NCBI GenBank assembly: GCA_903918885.1
Contig: CAIXFY010000037.1
Coordinates: 1 to 32,726, forward strand
Reading direction: 5' to 3'
DNA: 32,726 nt
Source: an uncultured Verrucomicrobia subdivision 3 bacterium
GTDB taxonomy: Bacteria; Verrucomicrobiota; Verrucomicrobiia; Limisphaerales; UBA11358
In this document: positions 8,883-16,870 of the stretch, piece by piece
Position numbering within the stretch: position 1 is the first letter of the stretch
How the letters are laid out: every line of letters starts with the position of its first letter
Made by a program: the position numbers and the translations under genes
Notes under the pieces: generated by a model
What the model was told of the DNA's origin: nothing
The model's database searches: none
What the model saw: only the letters and a program-made list of their open reading frames with translations

Positions 8883-10298
8883 ATGCCGAAGTCACCTGCC
8901 GAAATCAAAGCCGAAATCCTCAAGCTAACGCGCGAGTTTTCCGCCGCCACCCACGCCGCGAACCGCCCGGGTAACGATGCCAAGCACGCCGTCTTCGTGC
9001 CCGGCCAAAGCATAGTCCCGTATGCCGGACGCGTGTTCACGGAGGATGAAGTAGAAGCCGCTATTTCATCCACGTTGGATTTCTGGCTCACGCTTGGGCC
9101 GGAAGGCGATGCGTTTGAAAATGAACTCGCGGCTTTTCTTGGCGTCAAAAAATCGTTGCTCGTCAATTCCGGTTCGTCCGCAAACTTGCTTGCGCTCTCT
9201 GCGCTGACCAGCGACAAGCTCGGCGAACGGCATTTGCGGCAGGGCGACGAAGTTATCACTGTCGCTGCCGGTTTTCCCACGACGGTTGCACCGATCATTC
9301 AAAACGGTTGCGTGCCCGTGTTCATTGACAATGATCCGGTGACGCTCAACGGCCGCGTGGATCAACTGGAAGACGCGTTCGTTCCCAGAAAAACCAAGGC
9401 GGTGATGATGGCGCATACGTTGGGCAATCCGTTCGACCTCGCCGCCGTCACCGAATTTTGCCAGCGCCATAACCTCTGGCTCATCGAGGACAATTGCGAT
9501 GCGCTGGGCTGTCGCTACGATGGAAAAATCACCGGAACCTTTGGCGATCTCTCAACGCAAAGTTTTTATCCGCCGCACCATTTGACGATGGGCGAGGGCG
9601 GCGCGGTGAGTGTCGTCCGCGACATGAAATTAAAAGTGCTGGTGGAAAGTTTTCGCGACTGGGGCCGGGATTGCTGGTGCGCGAGCGGCAAGGACGACAC
9701 CTGCCACAAACGTTTCGGCTGGAAACTGGGCGAGCTGCCCGAAGGCTACGACCACAAATATATCTACTCGCACCTCGGCTACAACCTGAAGCCGCTTGAT
9801 CCGCAGGCTGCCATTGGCCGGCAGCAGTTGAAAAAATTGCCGGCGTTCATCCAGGCGCGCATCGACAATTGGAATCATCTCCGCTCCGCGCTTCAGGAAT
9901 TGGAGGAATTCATCCAGTTCCAGCTCCCGACCCACGCGACCGGCTGGACGCCTCAGGGTTTCACTTGGGACAACTCTGGTCATCGCAGCGAGTGCTCTTG
10001 GTTCGGCTTCATGATGCTGGTGAAGAAAAACGCGCCGTTCACGCGCCGTGAATTTGCCCAGCATCTCGACGCGGCGAAGATTGGCAACCGGATGCTGTTT
10101 GGCGGCAATCTCGTGCGCCAGCCCGCTTTCGTCAGCCTGAAGAAACAGCAGCCGAATGCGTTCCGCGTGGTGGGAGATTTGGCCGGGGCTGACCGCATCA
10201 TGAACGAAGCGGTGTTCATCGGCACCTATCCCGGCCTGACGCCGGCCATGCTGGATTACATGGTGGCGACCATCCGCCATTTCGTGCGGTCCCGGTAA
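8883..10298 (+). CDS. rfbH: CDP-6-deoxy-4-hexulose-3-dehydrase (E1), lipopolysaccharide biosynthesis RfbH
   Basis: A 471-residue PMP-dependent enzyme of the aminotransferase fold I family. The decisive site is SFYPPHHLTMGEGG, where His replaces the PLP-anchoring Lys of ordinary sugar aminotransferases. That substitution defines E1 (AscC/DdhC/RfbH), which performs C3 dehydration rather than transamination. A cysteine group, DCWCASGKDDTCHKRFGW, is the [2Fe-2S] ligand region unique to E1. GSSANLLALSAL and LIEDNCDALG are further cofactor-binding segments. The enzyme acts on CDP-4-keto-6-deoxyglucose and normally needs a flavin/iron-sulphur reductase partner (E3, AscD/DdhD) to finish C3 deoxygenation; no such gene is in this window. 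It starts 6 bp after rfbG and ends 1 bp before the next gene. Confidence 0.96.
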   Translation: MPKSPAEIKAEILKLTREFSAATHAANRPGNDAKHAVFVPGQSIVPYAGRVFTEDEVEAAISSTLDFWLTLGPEGDAFENELAAFLGVKKSLLVNSGSSANLLALSALTSDKLGERHLRQGDEVITVAAGFPTTVAPIIQNGCVPVFIDNDPVTLNGRVDQLEDAFVPRKTKAVMMAHTLGNPFDLAAVTEFCQRHNLWLIEDNCDALGCRYDGKITGTFGDLSTQSFYPPHHLTMGEGGAVSVVRDMKLKVLVESFRDWGRDCWCASGKDDTCHKRFGWKLGELPEGYDHKYIYSHLGYNLKPLDPQAAIGRQQLKKLPAFIQARIDNWNHLRSALQELEEFIQFQLPTHATGWTPQGFTWDNSGHRSECSWFGFMMLVKKNAPFTRREFAQHLDAAKIGNRMLFGGNLVRQPAFVSLKKQQPNAFRVVGDLAGADRIMNEAVFIGTYPGLTPAMLDYMVATIRHFVRSR

Positions 10299-10299
10299 A

Positions 10300-11217
10300 A
10301 TGGCTGGCATGAAAATTCTAATCACTGGCGTGACGGGATTTATTGGTAGTCACATTGCCCGTTCGGTGTTGGCGGCTGGCTGTGAAGTCGTAGCACTCCG
10401 TCGCGAAAAATCCAGTCTGGCCCGCTGCACTGATTTTCAAAACCAAGTCACCTGGCTGAACCATGATATTTCGGATTGGGCGCAACGAGCCATCACGGAA
10501 AAACCTGAGGTCATCATTCATGCGGCGTGGATTGGAGTCACCGCTGTCGAGCGGGTGGAACTGAAGTTACAAGCCGCCAATTTGGATCTTTTTGACGAGC
10601 TGTTGGAGATCGCCGGCAGCGTGAATCTCAAGCAGTTCATTGCGCTTGGGTCGCAGGCGGAATATGGCCCCATCAACGGCCGGGTGGATGAAGATTATCC
10701 CTGCCAGCCGGACACCGCCTACGGGGTGACGAAACTGGATTGTCTGGCCCGGTTAGAAAATGTCGCGCGGCAAAAAAAAATGGCTTACGTCTGGCTGCGC
10801 CTCTTTTCGGTGTATGGTCCGGGCGAGGGCGGGCAATGGTTCATTCCCAGTCTGATCCGGCAGATGAAACTGGGCCAGTCGCCGCCATTGTCCGGCTGCG
10901 AGCAGCGCTACGATTACCTGCACGTCCAGGATCTGGCCGCGGGTATTCTGGCCGTGTTGCGCCAGCCGGACACCAGCGGTGTGTTTAATTTGAGTTCCAA
11001 CGCTTCGCTGCCCCTGAAACAGGTGGTGCAACTGATTCAGCAATATACCGGCGGGCGCGTGGAGCCGGCATTTGGCGCGCTGCCCTACCGCCCGGGTCAG
11101 TCCATGCATCTGGAAGGCGATAGCTCCCGCTTCAATCAGACCTTTGCTTTCCGGCCGCAAATCAACATCATGGACGGGTTGCGCCAACTGGTCGAAGCCA
11201 CCGGGGCGACCACCTGA
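10300..11217 (+). CDS. NAD(P)-dependent SDR epimerase/reductase acting on a CDP-dideoxysugar
   Basis: A 305-residue extended SDR. The N-terminus MKILITGVTGFIGSHIARSVL contains the Rossmann GxxGxxG. The catalytic Tyr-x3-Lys is in AYGVTKLDCLARL, and the substrate-side VWLRLFSVYGPGEGG is typical of nucleotide-sugar SDRs. Immediately downstream of rfbH, relatives are 4-ketoreductases such as CDP-abequose or CDP-paratose synthase. Because an acetolactate-synthase-like gene follows, a second option is reduction of the acetyl branch, as needed to finish a yersiniose-type sugar. ATG at 10300 lies 1 bp after the rfbH stop; ATG at 10309 (MKILITG) is equally possible. Family is clear, the precise reaction is inferred from neighbours. 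Confidence 0.85.
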   Translation: MAGMKILITGVTGFIGSHIARSVLAAGCEVVALRREKSSLARCTDFQNQVTWLNHDISDWAQRAITEKPEVIIHAAWIGVTAVERVELKLQAANLDLFDELLEIAGSVNLKQFIALGSQAEYGPINGRVDEDYPCQPDTAYGVTKLDCLARLENVARQKKMAYVWLRLFSVYGPGEGGQWFIPSLIRQMKLGQSPPLSGCEQRYDYLHVQDLAAGILAVLRQPDTSGVFNLSSNASLPLKQVVQLIQQYTGGRVEPAFGALPYRPGQSMHLEGDSSRFNQTFAFRPQINIMDGLRQLVEATGATT

Positions 11218-11246
11218 ACCTTGGTGTTTAATGAATTGATATCCGG

Positions 11247-12968
11247 ATGAAAGTTTCTGACTACATCGCTAATTTTTTGGAACGCAAAGGCGTCACCTGT
11301 GTCTTTGAATTGTCCGGCGGCATGATCGCGCATCTGCTGGATTCCTTCGGGTCGCTGAAGAAAATTCAAGTGGTCAGCATGCACCATGAGCAGGGGGCTG
11401 CCTTTGCCGCTGAAGCGTATGGCCGCATGACCGGCGTGCCCGGCGTGGCGCTCGCCACCAGCGGACCCGGTGCCACCAATCTGCTGACCGGCGTTGGTAG
11501 TTGCCACTTCGATTCCTCGCCGGCGGTCTTCATCACCGGTCAGGTGAACCGGCACGAACAAAAAGGTGACCGGCCCATCCGGCAGCTCGGTTTTCAGGAG
11601 ACGGACATTGTCAACATGGTCGGGCCAATCACCAAGGCCGCGTGGAAGATCCAAACTCCGGAAGAAATTCCCGCGATGTTTGAAAAGGCTTTTAACGTGG
11701 CCTCGGGCGGACGTCCCGGACCGGTGCTGCTGGATGTGCCGATGGATGTTCAGCGGGCTGATATTCCAGAGGCTCCACCGTCCCCGCTCGCCTCGCCGTC
11801 GGTCCCCGCGCCCGCCGAATCTTTCTGGCAGCGGCTGGGGGAACAGATGCGTCGGGCGCAGCGCCCGTTGATTTTGGTCGGCGGTGGCATCCGTTCTGGT
11901 CGGGCTGCTGAACTGCTCCGGAATTTTGCCGACCGCTGCGGCGTGCCGGTGGTGCATTCCCTCATGGGCGTGGATGTGCTGCCCTACGCCCATCCCCTGC
12001 GGGTGGGTATGATTGGCAGCTATGGCAACCGCTGGGCCAATTGGGCCGTTGGCACCTCGGATTTTCTGCTGGTGCTGGGCAGCCGGCTGGATGTGCGGCA
12101 AACCGGGTCAGAGATTGAATCGTTCAAGGGCGGGCGCGTTATTTTTCACGTTGATTGCGACTCGGGTGAAGTCAACAACCGGATCAGTGGCTGCGAATCC
12201 GCCGTCTGCCAGATATCTGATTTTCTGAGGGTCGCCATAAAAAAGCTGCCATCCTTCCAGCTGGCAGAACCGATGGGCTGGGGGGCGCAAATCACGGCCA
12301 AACGCCAGGAATGGCCGGATGTGCGCGAAAGCACCGGCGTCACCGGCTTGAACCCGAATGAATTTATGCACGCGTTGTCCCAGGCCTCCGGCCAAGCGTG
12401 TGCGTATGTGGCGGATGTCGGCCAGCACCAGATGTGGGCGGCGCAGTCGTTGGAGTTGACCGGGTCGCAGCGCTTTCTCACCTCCGGCGGCATGGGGTCA
12501 ATGGGTTTTGCTTTGCCGGCAGCAATTGGTGCCGCTTTTGCCTGCCCTCAAAAACCGGTCGTGGTCATCGCGGGCGATGGCGCATTCCAGTGCAACATTC
12601 AGGAATTGCAGACCGTGAAGCGGAACCATCTGCCCTTGAAGCTTGTCATCATCAATAACCACAGTCTCGGCATGGTGCGGCAGTTCCAGGAAAGCTATTT
12701 TGATTCTCGTTTTCAATCTACCGTGTGGGGCTATTCCGCCCCGGATTTTGTGAAGGTGGCGGAAGCTTACGGCATCCCGGCTCGGCGCATTTCCGTCGCC
12801 GGTGAAGTGGCCGAGGCGTTGCGCTGGTTGTGGTCGGATCCGCTTGCCCCGATGCTGCTGGAAGTGGACATCGCCACCACGGCCAATGTTTATCCCAAGA
12901 TGGCGTTTGGGCGACCGGTCACGGAAATGGAGCCGTTTTGCAAGCCAAGGGAAATGGAAGGCACTTGA
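11247..12968 (+). CDS. Acetolactate synthase-like TPP-dependent enzyme, candidate YerE-type branched-sugar synthase
   Basis: A 573-residue protein with the three-domain thiamine-pyrophosphate enzyme layout. The N-terminal PYR domain contains the catalytic Glu in MHHEQGAAFAAEAYGRMTG (about residue 49) and LATSGPGATNLLTGV. A central domain follows with LILVGGGIRSGRAAELL. The C-terminal domain has the TPP/Mg motif VIAGDGAFQ through IINNHSLGM (GDG-x25-30-NN). Ordinary acetolactate synthase (IlvB) has the same plan, but here it directly follows rfbF-rfbG-rfbH and an SDR with no ilvN partner. That is the setting of Yersinia YerE, which adds a two-carbon unit from pyruvate to C4 of a CDP-3,6-dideoxy-4-ketohexose. 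I infer that role; a misplaced IlvB-like enzyme is the alternative. Confidence 0.8.
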   Translation: MKVSDYIANFLERKGVTCVFELSGGMIAHLLDSFGSLKKIQVVSMHHEQGAAFAAEAYGRMTGVPGVALATSGPGATNLLTGVGSCHFDSSPAVFITGQVNRHEQKGDRPIRQLGFQETDIVNMVGPITKAAWKIQTPEEIPAMFEKAFNVASGGRPGPVLLDVPMDVQRADIPEAPPSPLASPSVPAPAESFWQRLGEQMRRAQRPLILVGGGIRSGRAAELLRNFADRCGVPVVHSLMGVDVLPYAHPLRVGMIGSYGNRWANWAVGTSDFLLVLGSRLDVRQTGSEIESFKGGRVIFHVDCDSGEVNNRISGCESAVCQISDFLRVAIKKLPSFQLAEPMGWGAQITAKRQEWPDVRESTGVTGLNPNEFMHALSQASGQACAYVADVGQHQMWAAQSLELTGSQRFLTSGGMGSMGFALPAAIGAAFACPQKPVVVIAGDGAFQCNIQELQTVKRNHLPLKLVIINNHSLGMVRQFQESYFDSRFQSTVWGYSAPDFVKVAEAYGIPARRISVAGEVAEALRWLWSDPLAPMLLEVDIATTANVYPKMAFGRPVTEMEPFCKPREMEGT

Positions 12969-13004
12969 TTCACAACCTTGCCCCGGCTTCCCTCCATCAA
13001 GCTA

Positions 13005-13889
13005 TTAATCTTTTTGGGCTTCCGATTTGATGGCAGCGATGTGTCTTTGAAATTCATTCTGCCAATCAATACCCGGGGCTAAAAGTTTAGCGTCCATGTG
13101 CGTGGCCAGAGTCGGACGGGCAACCCAAAGGGTGTAGCGGCGGCCAAACAATACCTGCCGCCCGCAATAATACCACGCCATTACAATGCTCGCCGCCCAA
13201 AACCACCGGCGCGTCAGTCCCCAGCGCACTAGCTTAAAGGGGTTAAAAACTCTTTTCTTGGTCAACGCCATCCAAAACGGCAGGTCATGCGCGCCCACGT
13301 CTTTGAATTTCTTAAACATATCCCAATACATGCCCTGAATCTCGATCATCACGGAGCGGCGGGTGAGGTAGGTGTGGCAGGTGCTGAGGCAGGAGCACCA
13401 GTTTTGGCCCGCCATGGTTAGGGTTTGAATGGGGAGCTTGTGTAAATCCGTGTTGTAACCATCGGGATGATCGTGCAGTGTCACAAAATCAGCCTCGGGA
13501 TTCTGTCTTAAGAAATCCACCGCGCGGTGAAATTGCCCTGGCCGATAGAAATAATCGTCGTCACTGAGGCAGACCAGTTCCGCGTCTGTTTGGGTAATCA
13601 GATTGCGTATCTGCTCCGTGGTCGTAACCATATTGCCAACTCCCGGAAAATGAGTAATCGTCAAATCTTCCGAACCCCAAATGCGCCGGATCATGGCTTC
13701 GTATTCTGGTGGGCAATCATTCAGAACGACCCATAATTTGACCCGCAATCCAGTCAGTGAATGTTTAAGGGAATAAAAACACAGTTCGGCCAGTTTGAAT
13801 TTATTGTCAGGGAAAATCGGCGGCGGATTTTTGGACATCTTAGAGTAAATCCGATAGGCCACCGCTACGTCATAACTAAACTGCTTCAT
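13005..13889 (-). CDS. Glycosyltransferase-like protein (GT-A fold), probable
   Basis: A 294-residue protein on the minus strand, convergent with the TPP enzyme (36 bp apart). A GT-A-like pattern is seen: an N-terminal strand and helix region, then ITHFPGVGNMVTTTEQIRN, and a DxD-type metal site in LVCLSDDDYFYRPGQF (about residue 115). HDHPDGYN and GAHDLPFWMALTKKRVFNP lie in the position of acceptor and catalytic-base loops. A short hydrophobic stretch (RWFWAASIVMAWYY) occurs near residue 230. I do not recognise a specific named family, but the fold pattern and the setting support a glycosyltransferase of this glycan locus. Upstream of its start is the decayed methyltransferase fragment in the same orientation, which may once have been its operon partner. 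Confidence 0.65.
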   Translation of the reverse strand: MKQFSYDVAVAYRIYSKMSKNPPPIFPDNKFKLAELCFYSLKHSLTGLRVKLWVVLNDCPPEYEAMIRRIWGSEDLTITHFPGVGNMVTTTEQIRNLITQTDAELVCLSDDDYFYRPGQFHRAVDFLRQNPEADFVTLHDHPDGYNTDLHKLPIQTLTMAGQNWCSCLSTCHTYLTRRSVMIEIQGMYWDMFKKFKDVGAHDLPFWMALTKKRVFNPFKLVRWGLTRRWFWAASIVMAWYYCGRQVLFGRRYTLWVARPTLATHMDAKLLAPGIDWQNEFQRHIAAIKSEAQKD

Positions 13890-13957
13890 GTTATTTCAAA
13901 TGGAATGAAAGTTGCGTTGAAAGGCTCAAATTGGGAGTGCTGGCGGGCAAAGTCAAG

Positions 13958-14118
13958 CGCCGGATATCTTCTTAACGCACAAAATGGGCGCGGTGTCTCT
14001 GGGTTTCGTTTACTCCACAAAACCTGACCGGCGAAGGAAATCGTGCCCTGTAAAATGTCCGGCGATGCTTCAGTCGATGGTATTCTCCCCGTAGCTTTTT
14101 GGGGCCAAGCAAGCGGTG
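13958..14118 (-). pseudogene. Decayed duplicate of the 3' end of the methyltransferase gene at 16871-17530
   Basis: About 160 bp match the last 53 or so codons of the methyltransferase gene at 16871-17530, in the same orientation. On the minus strand it reads LGPKKLRGEYHRLKHR exactly like the intact gene. It then loses one base (in the codon for the following Pro), later recovers FAGQVLWSKR, and loses another base before the region matching the intact C-terminus. It therefore cannot encode the domain. The similarity stops near 14118, where the intact gene continues. The rest of the 13890-14276 gap shows only a small hairpin at 14238-14256 and no convincing ORF. This is a remnant of duplication or of recombination that placed the LamG pair between two copies. 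Confidence 0.85.
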
Positions 14119-14276
14119 TCTCGGTAGTCGATAGCCGTTCACAATGACATTGGCGTAATGGGTTTGAATGGTGGGACGTTCGCCTCGGGCAGGGGCATAG
14201 GCAAGGAGTTGAGGATTGGATATGTCAGAGAGAAGTTCAGCTTGACGGCAAAGCTGGACGGGCGCAGGCTGCCGGC

Positions 14277-15374
14277 ATGAAAGCTTTTCTGGGTTCGGTC
14301 TTTGGGTGTTCCATTCTTGTTTTTCTTTCCGCCATTTTCTCCATCGCCAGCGCTGCCGACACGAATCCGCCGCCGCGCTTGACAGTGGAACTGCGCGACG
14401 GTTCCCGCGTGGTCGGCGAGAGTGTTGAAAAATACTTCAAGTTCCACTCCTCGTTACCGAGTGAAATTAAACTCGCCCTGAAAGACATCCGTTCGCTTGA
14501 ATGCGTCTCCAGCAACTCGGCAAAATTGTCCACCGTCAATGGTGATACGTTGACCGTTGCCTTCCTAGATTCCAAAATCACCGTCAAGACGAGTTTTGGT
14601 CAGGTGGATTTGCCGGTGAATTCAGTGCGCAAATTTTCCGTGTCGGCGGGCGGCAAGGGTTCGCATCCGCCGGGTTTGGTGGCTTTGTGGTCGGGCGATA
14701 GCGATGGCAATGATGCCGTCGGCGGTCACACGGCGACGTTGATGGACATTACGTTTGCCGAGGGCAAAGTGGGTCAGGCTTTTTCTTTCAATGGAACGAG
14801 TTCGAGCATCCGGATTCCAGCCAGTCCGGCGCTGAATGTGGGCGTGGGCGACGGCTTTACCATCACGGCATGGATTAAGCCGTCGAATGTTGATGGTCTT
14901 CATCCAATCCTTTACTGGTCGAATCCAGATCAAGTTCAATTATGGATTAGCGCCCGGCCTGACGAAACGGGTGTCTTGCGGGGCAATATTATGCCCGGAA
15001 AGAACGGCGGATGGTTGGTTTCGCAGCAAGGGGTGCTCGCCAGCGGTGTTTTCCAGCATATTGCCATGACCTATGATAAAGCCAGCAGCATGAGCATGCT
15101 GTATGTGAATGGTGCGATGGTGGCCCAACACCAATTGAGTCCTCAGATGGCTGCCGATACGAAAGGCGACTTTTGGTTCAGCAAGATTGATCGGCTTCCG
15201 GGCAGTTGGTCAACCAACCGCGCTTTTGTCGGTTTGATGGATGAAGTTGCCATCTACAATCGGGCGCTCTCCGCTGAAGAAATTCAGACCCTCTGCACCG
15301 AGCAAAATAACGGTCAACCGCTGCCACAGCCAACGCCCTCGACCGGCTGGCGCGAATTGATGTTTGTCAATTGA
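14277..15374 (+). CDS. Secreted LamG-like jellyroll fold domain protein
   Basis: A 365-residue protein with a clear signal peptide (MKAFLGSV, hydrophobic core to about residue 25, cleavage probably after SIASA). Residues about 34-116 form a module, LTVELRDGSRVVGESV through FGQVDLPVNSVRKFSV, also present twice in the next gene. Residues about 130-350 look like a concanavalin A/LamG jellyroll: GLVALWSGDSDGNDAVGGH, FNGTSSSIRI, FTITAWIKPSN, HIAMTYDKASSMSMLYVNG and the typical terminal MDEVAIYNRALSAEEIQ. LamG domains bind carbohydrate or mediate adhesion, and the protein should be periplasmic or at the surface. It ends 41 bp before its paralogue. The ligand is unknown. Confidence 0.85.
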   Translation: MKAFLGSVFGCSILVFLSAIFSIASAADTNPPPRLTVELRDGSRVVGESVEKYFKFHSSLPSEIKLALKDIRSLECVSSNSAKLSTVNGDTLTVAFLDSKITVKTSFGQVDLPVNSVRKFSVSAGGKGSHPPGLVALWSGDSDGNDAVGGHTATLMDITFAEGKVGQAFSFNGTSSSIRIPASPALNVGVGDGFTITAWIKPSNVDGLHPILYWSNPDQVQLWISARPDETGVLRGNIMPGKNGGWLVSQQGVLASGVFQHIAMTYDKASSMSMLYVNGAMVAQHQLSPQMAADTKGDFWFSKIDRLPGSWSTNRAFVGLMDEVAIYNRALSAEEIQTLCTEQNNGQPLPQPTPSTGWRELMFVN

Positions 15375-15415
15375 TGTTTTGACAAATTGCGCTTCCAATG
15401 ACTGATTCAAATCGA

Positions 15416-16762
15416 ATGAAAACACTGTTTCAACTTTTCAGCGTCCTGTGTGTCTCGCATTTTTGCGTCATTCAAGGTTGGGCTGGTTCCGCCGACACGG
15501 ATCGGCTTCGACGCCTGACGGTGGAACTGCGCGACGGTTCGCGCGTGGTCGGCCAAAGCGTGGAGAACACCGTGAGCGTTCACTCCGCCGCCATGGGCGA
15601 CTTAAAATTGGCTTGGGCGGGCATCCGCTCCATCGAATATGCCGCTAGCACCGACGCCGCCCGGTTGACGGCGACCAACGGCGACGGGTTCGCCGTGCAA
15701 CTTAACGTGGATACGCTCCGCCTTGAAACCGACTTCGGCAAAACTGAGTTGCCGGTAAAACTGATTCGTAGCATCAAAGTCACGCCGGAGCCAAAACGTA
15801 AAATCGCCTCGGCCACGCCGGCGGTGAACGCCACCGGCTTTCGCCTGACCATTGAGCTGCGTGATGGTTCGCATCTTGTCGGGAAAGGCTTGGACGACGC
15901 GCTGAATTTTCATTCTTCGACGATGGGCGATTTGAAACTGGGTTGGGCGGGCATTCGCTCGGTCATTTATGCGTCCGAGCAGTCACCGGCGGCGCGTTTG
16001 ACGACGACTAATGGGGATGCGTATGAAGTCGAGTTTGTGACTCCCGCTGTGCGGGTGGAAACCAGTTTCGGCAAAAATGAACTGCCGGTGAAAGCCATCC
16101 GCAGCCTCAAAGTCTCGGCGCTGGGCGGGCGGAGACAATTGCCATCTGGCTTGGTGGCACTTTGGTCGGGCGAAGGGAATGCCGACGACAGCGTGACCGG
16201 AAACATTGGCACATTAAATGGCGGTGCGACCTTTTCCGAGGGCGAGGTGGGGCAGGCATTTAAGTTTCACAACATCGGCGACTCGGTGACCGCCCCGGCT
16301 ACCGGACTTCTGGTGGGAGCCGAAGATAGGACCATCGCCTGTTGGATTTATGTCGAATCTTTTATTCCCGGAGCGGAAGCCACCATCGCCGTCTATGGGG
16401 ATTTTAGTGCGGCCAATCAAGCCTATTTAATTTATTTCGATAACCAGCCCGACCACCGGCTGCGTTTTTCCTCATGGGGGAACGCACTGGTTGGGCCATC
16501 GCTGGACGCTGACCGCTGGCATCACGTTGCCGTGACCAGCACCGGAACAGGTTCTACCACGCTCTATGCGGATGGCATTCGAGTGGCCAGCGGTTCATTT
16601 AACTTAAACACGCCGCCAGACAGTATATTTCGCATCGGCCAAATTGCTGAACCGGATTGCATCCGGCAATTCATCGGACGGATTGACGAAGTAGCCGTCT
16701 TTAACCGCGCCTTGTCCGCCGAGGAAATCCGAAAGGAATACGAGGCCGGTAACAAAAACTGA
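15416..16762 (+). CDS. Secreted LamG-like protein with duplicated N-terminal module
   Basis: About 448 residues from the ATG at 15416, which gives a good signal peptide (MKTLFQLFSVLC to about WAGSA). The frame is also open from ATG 15398. Two tandem copies of the same roughly 80-residue module follow: LTVELRDGSRVVGQSV through LPVKLIRSIKV, and LTIELRDGSHLVGKGL through LPVKAIRSLKV. A C-terminal LamG/ConA-like domain ends in IDEVAVFNRALSAEEIRKEYEAGN. It is a paralogue of the preceding gene with an extra module, and the DNA encoding ELRDGSRVVG is nearly identical in the two genes, so the duplication looks fairly recent. An extracellular carbohydrate-binding or adhesive role is likely. The function of the module is unknown. 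Confidence 0.84.
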   Translation: MKTLFQLFSVLCVSHFCVIQGWAGSADTDRLRRLTVELRDGSRVVGQSVENTVSVHSAAMGDLKLAWAGIRSIEYAASTDAARLTATNGDGFAVQLNVDTLRLETDFGKTELPVKLIRSIKVTPEPKRKIASATPAVNATGFRLTIELRDGSHLVGKGLDDALNFHSSTMGDLKLGWAGIRSVIYASEQSPAARLTTTNGDAYEVEFVTPAVRVETSFGKNELPVKAIRSLKVSALGGRRQLPSGLVALWSGEGNADDSVTGNIGTLNGGATFSEGEVGQAFKFHNIGDSVTAPATGLLVGAEDRTIACWIYVESFIPGAEATIAVYGDFSAANQAYLIYFDNQPDHRLRFSSWGNALVGPSLDADRWHHVAVTSTGTGSTTLYADGIRVASGSFNLNTPPDSIFRIGQIAEPDCIRQFIGRIDEVAVFNRALSAEEIRKEYEAGNKN

Positions 16763-16870
16763 CCGGCAATCGTTTGATACTTTTTGGGGAATTTTTGAAC
16801 TAATTTTTGAAATTTGTGAGGAGACGTGAAAAAGTGATTTCCGATTTTCGAGACAGATTCAAGAGTTGTT

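Noticed and set aside
11136-12101. 321-residue minus-strand ORF opposite the SDR and TPP enzyme genes
   Set aside because: Antisense to two clear enzymes, rich in His and Gly, with no family resemblance; a shadow ORF.
13761-14027. 88-residue plus-strand ORF over the decayed methyltransferase fragment
   Set aside because: It overlaps the glycosyltransferase start and the pseudogene fragment on the other strand and has no coherent protein features.
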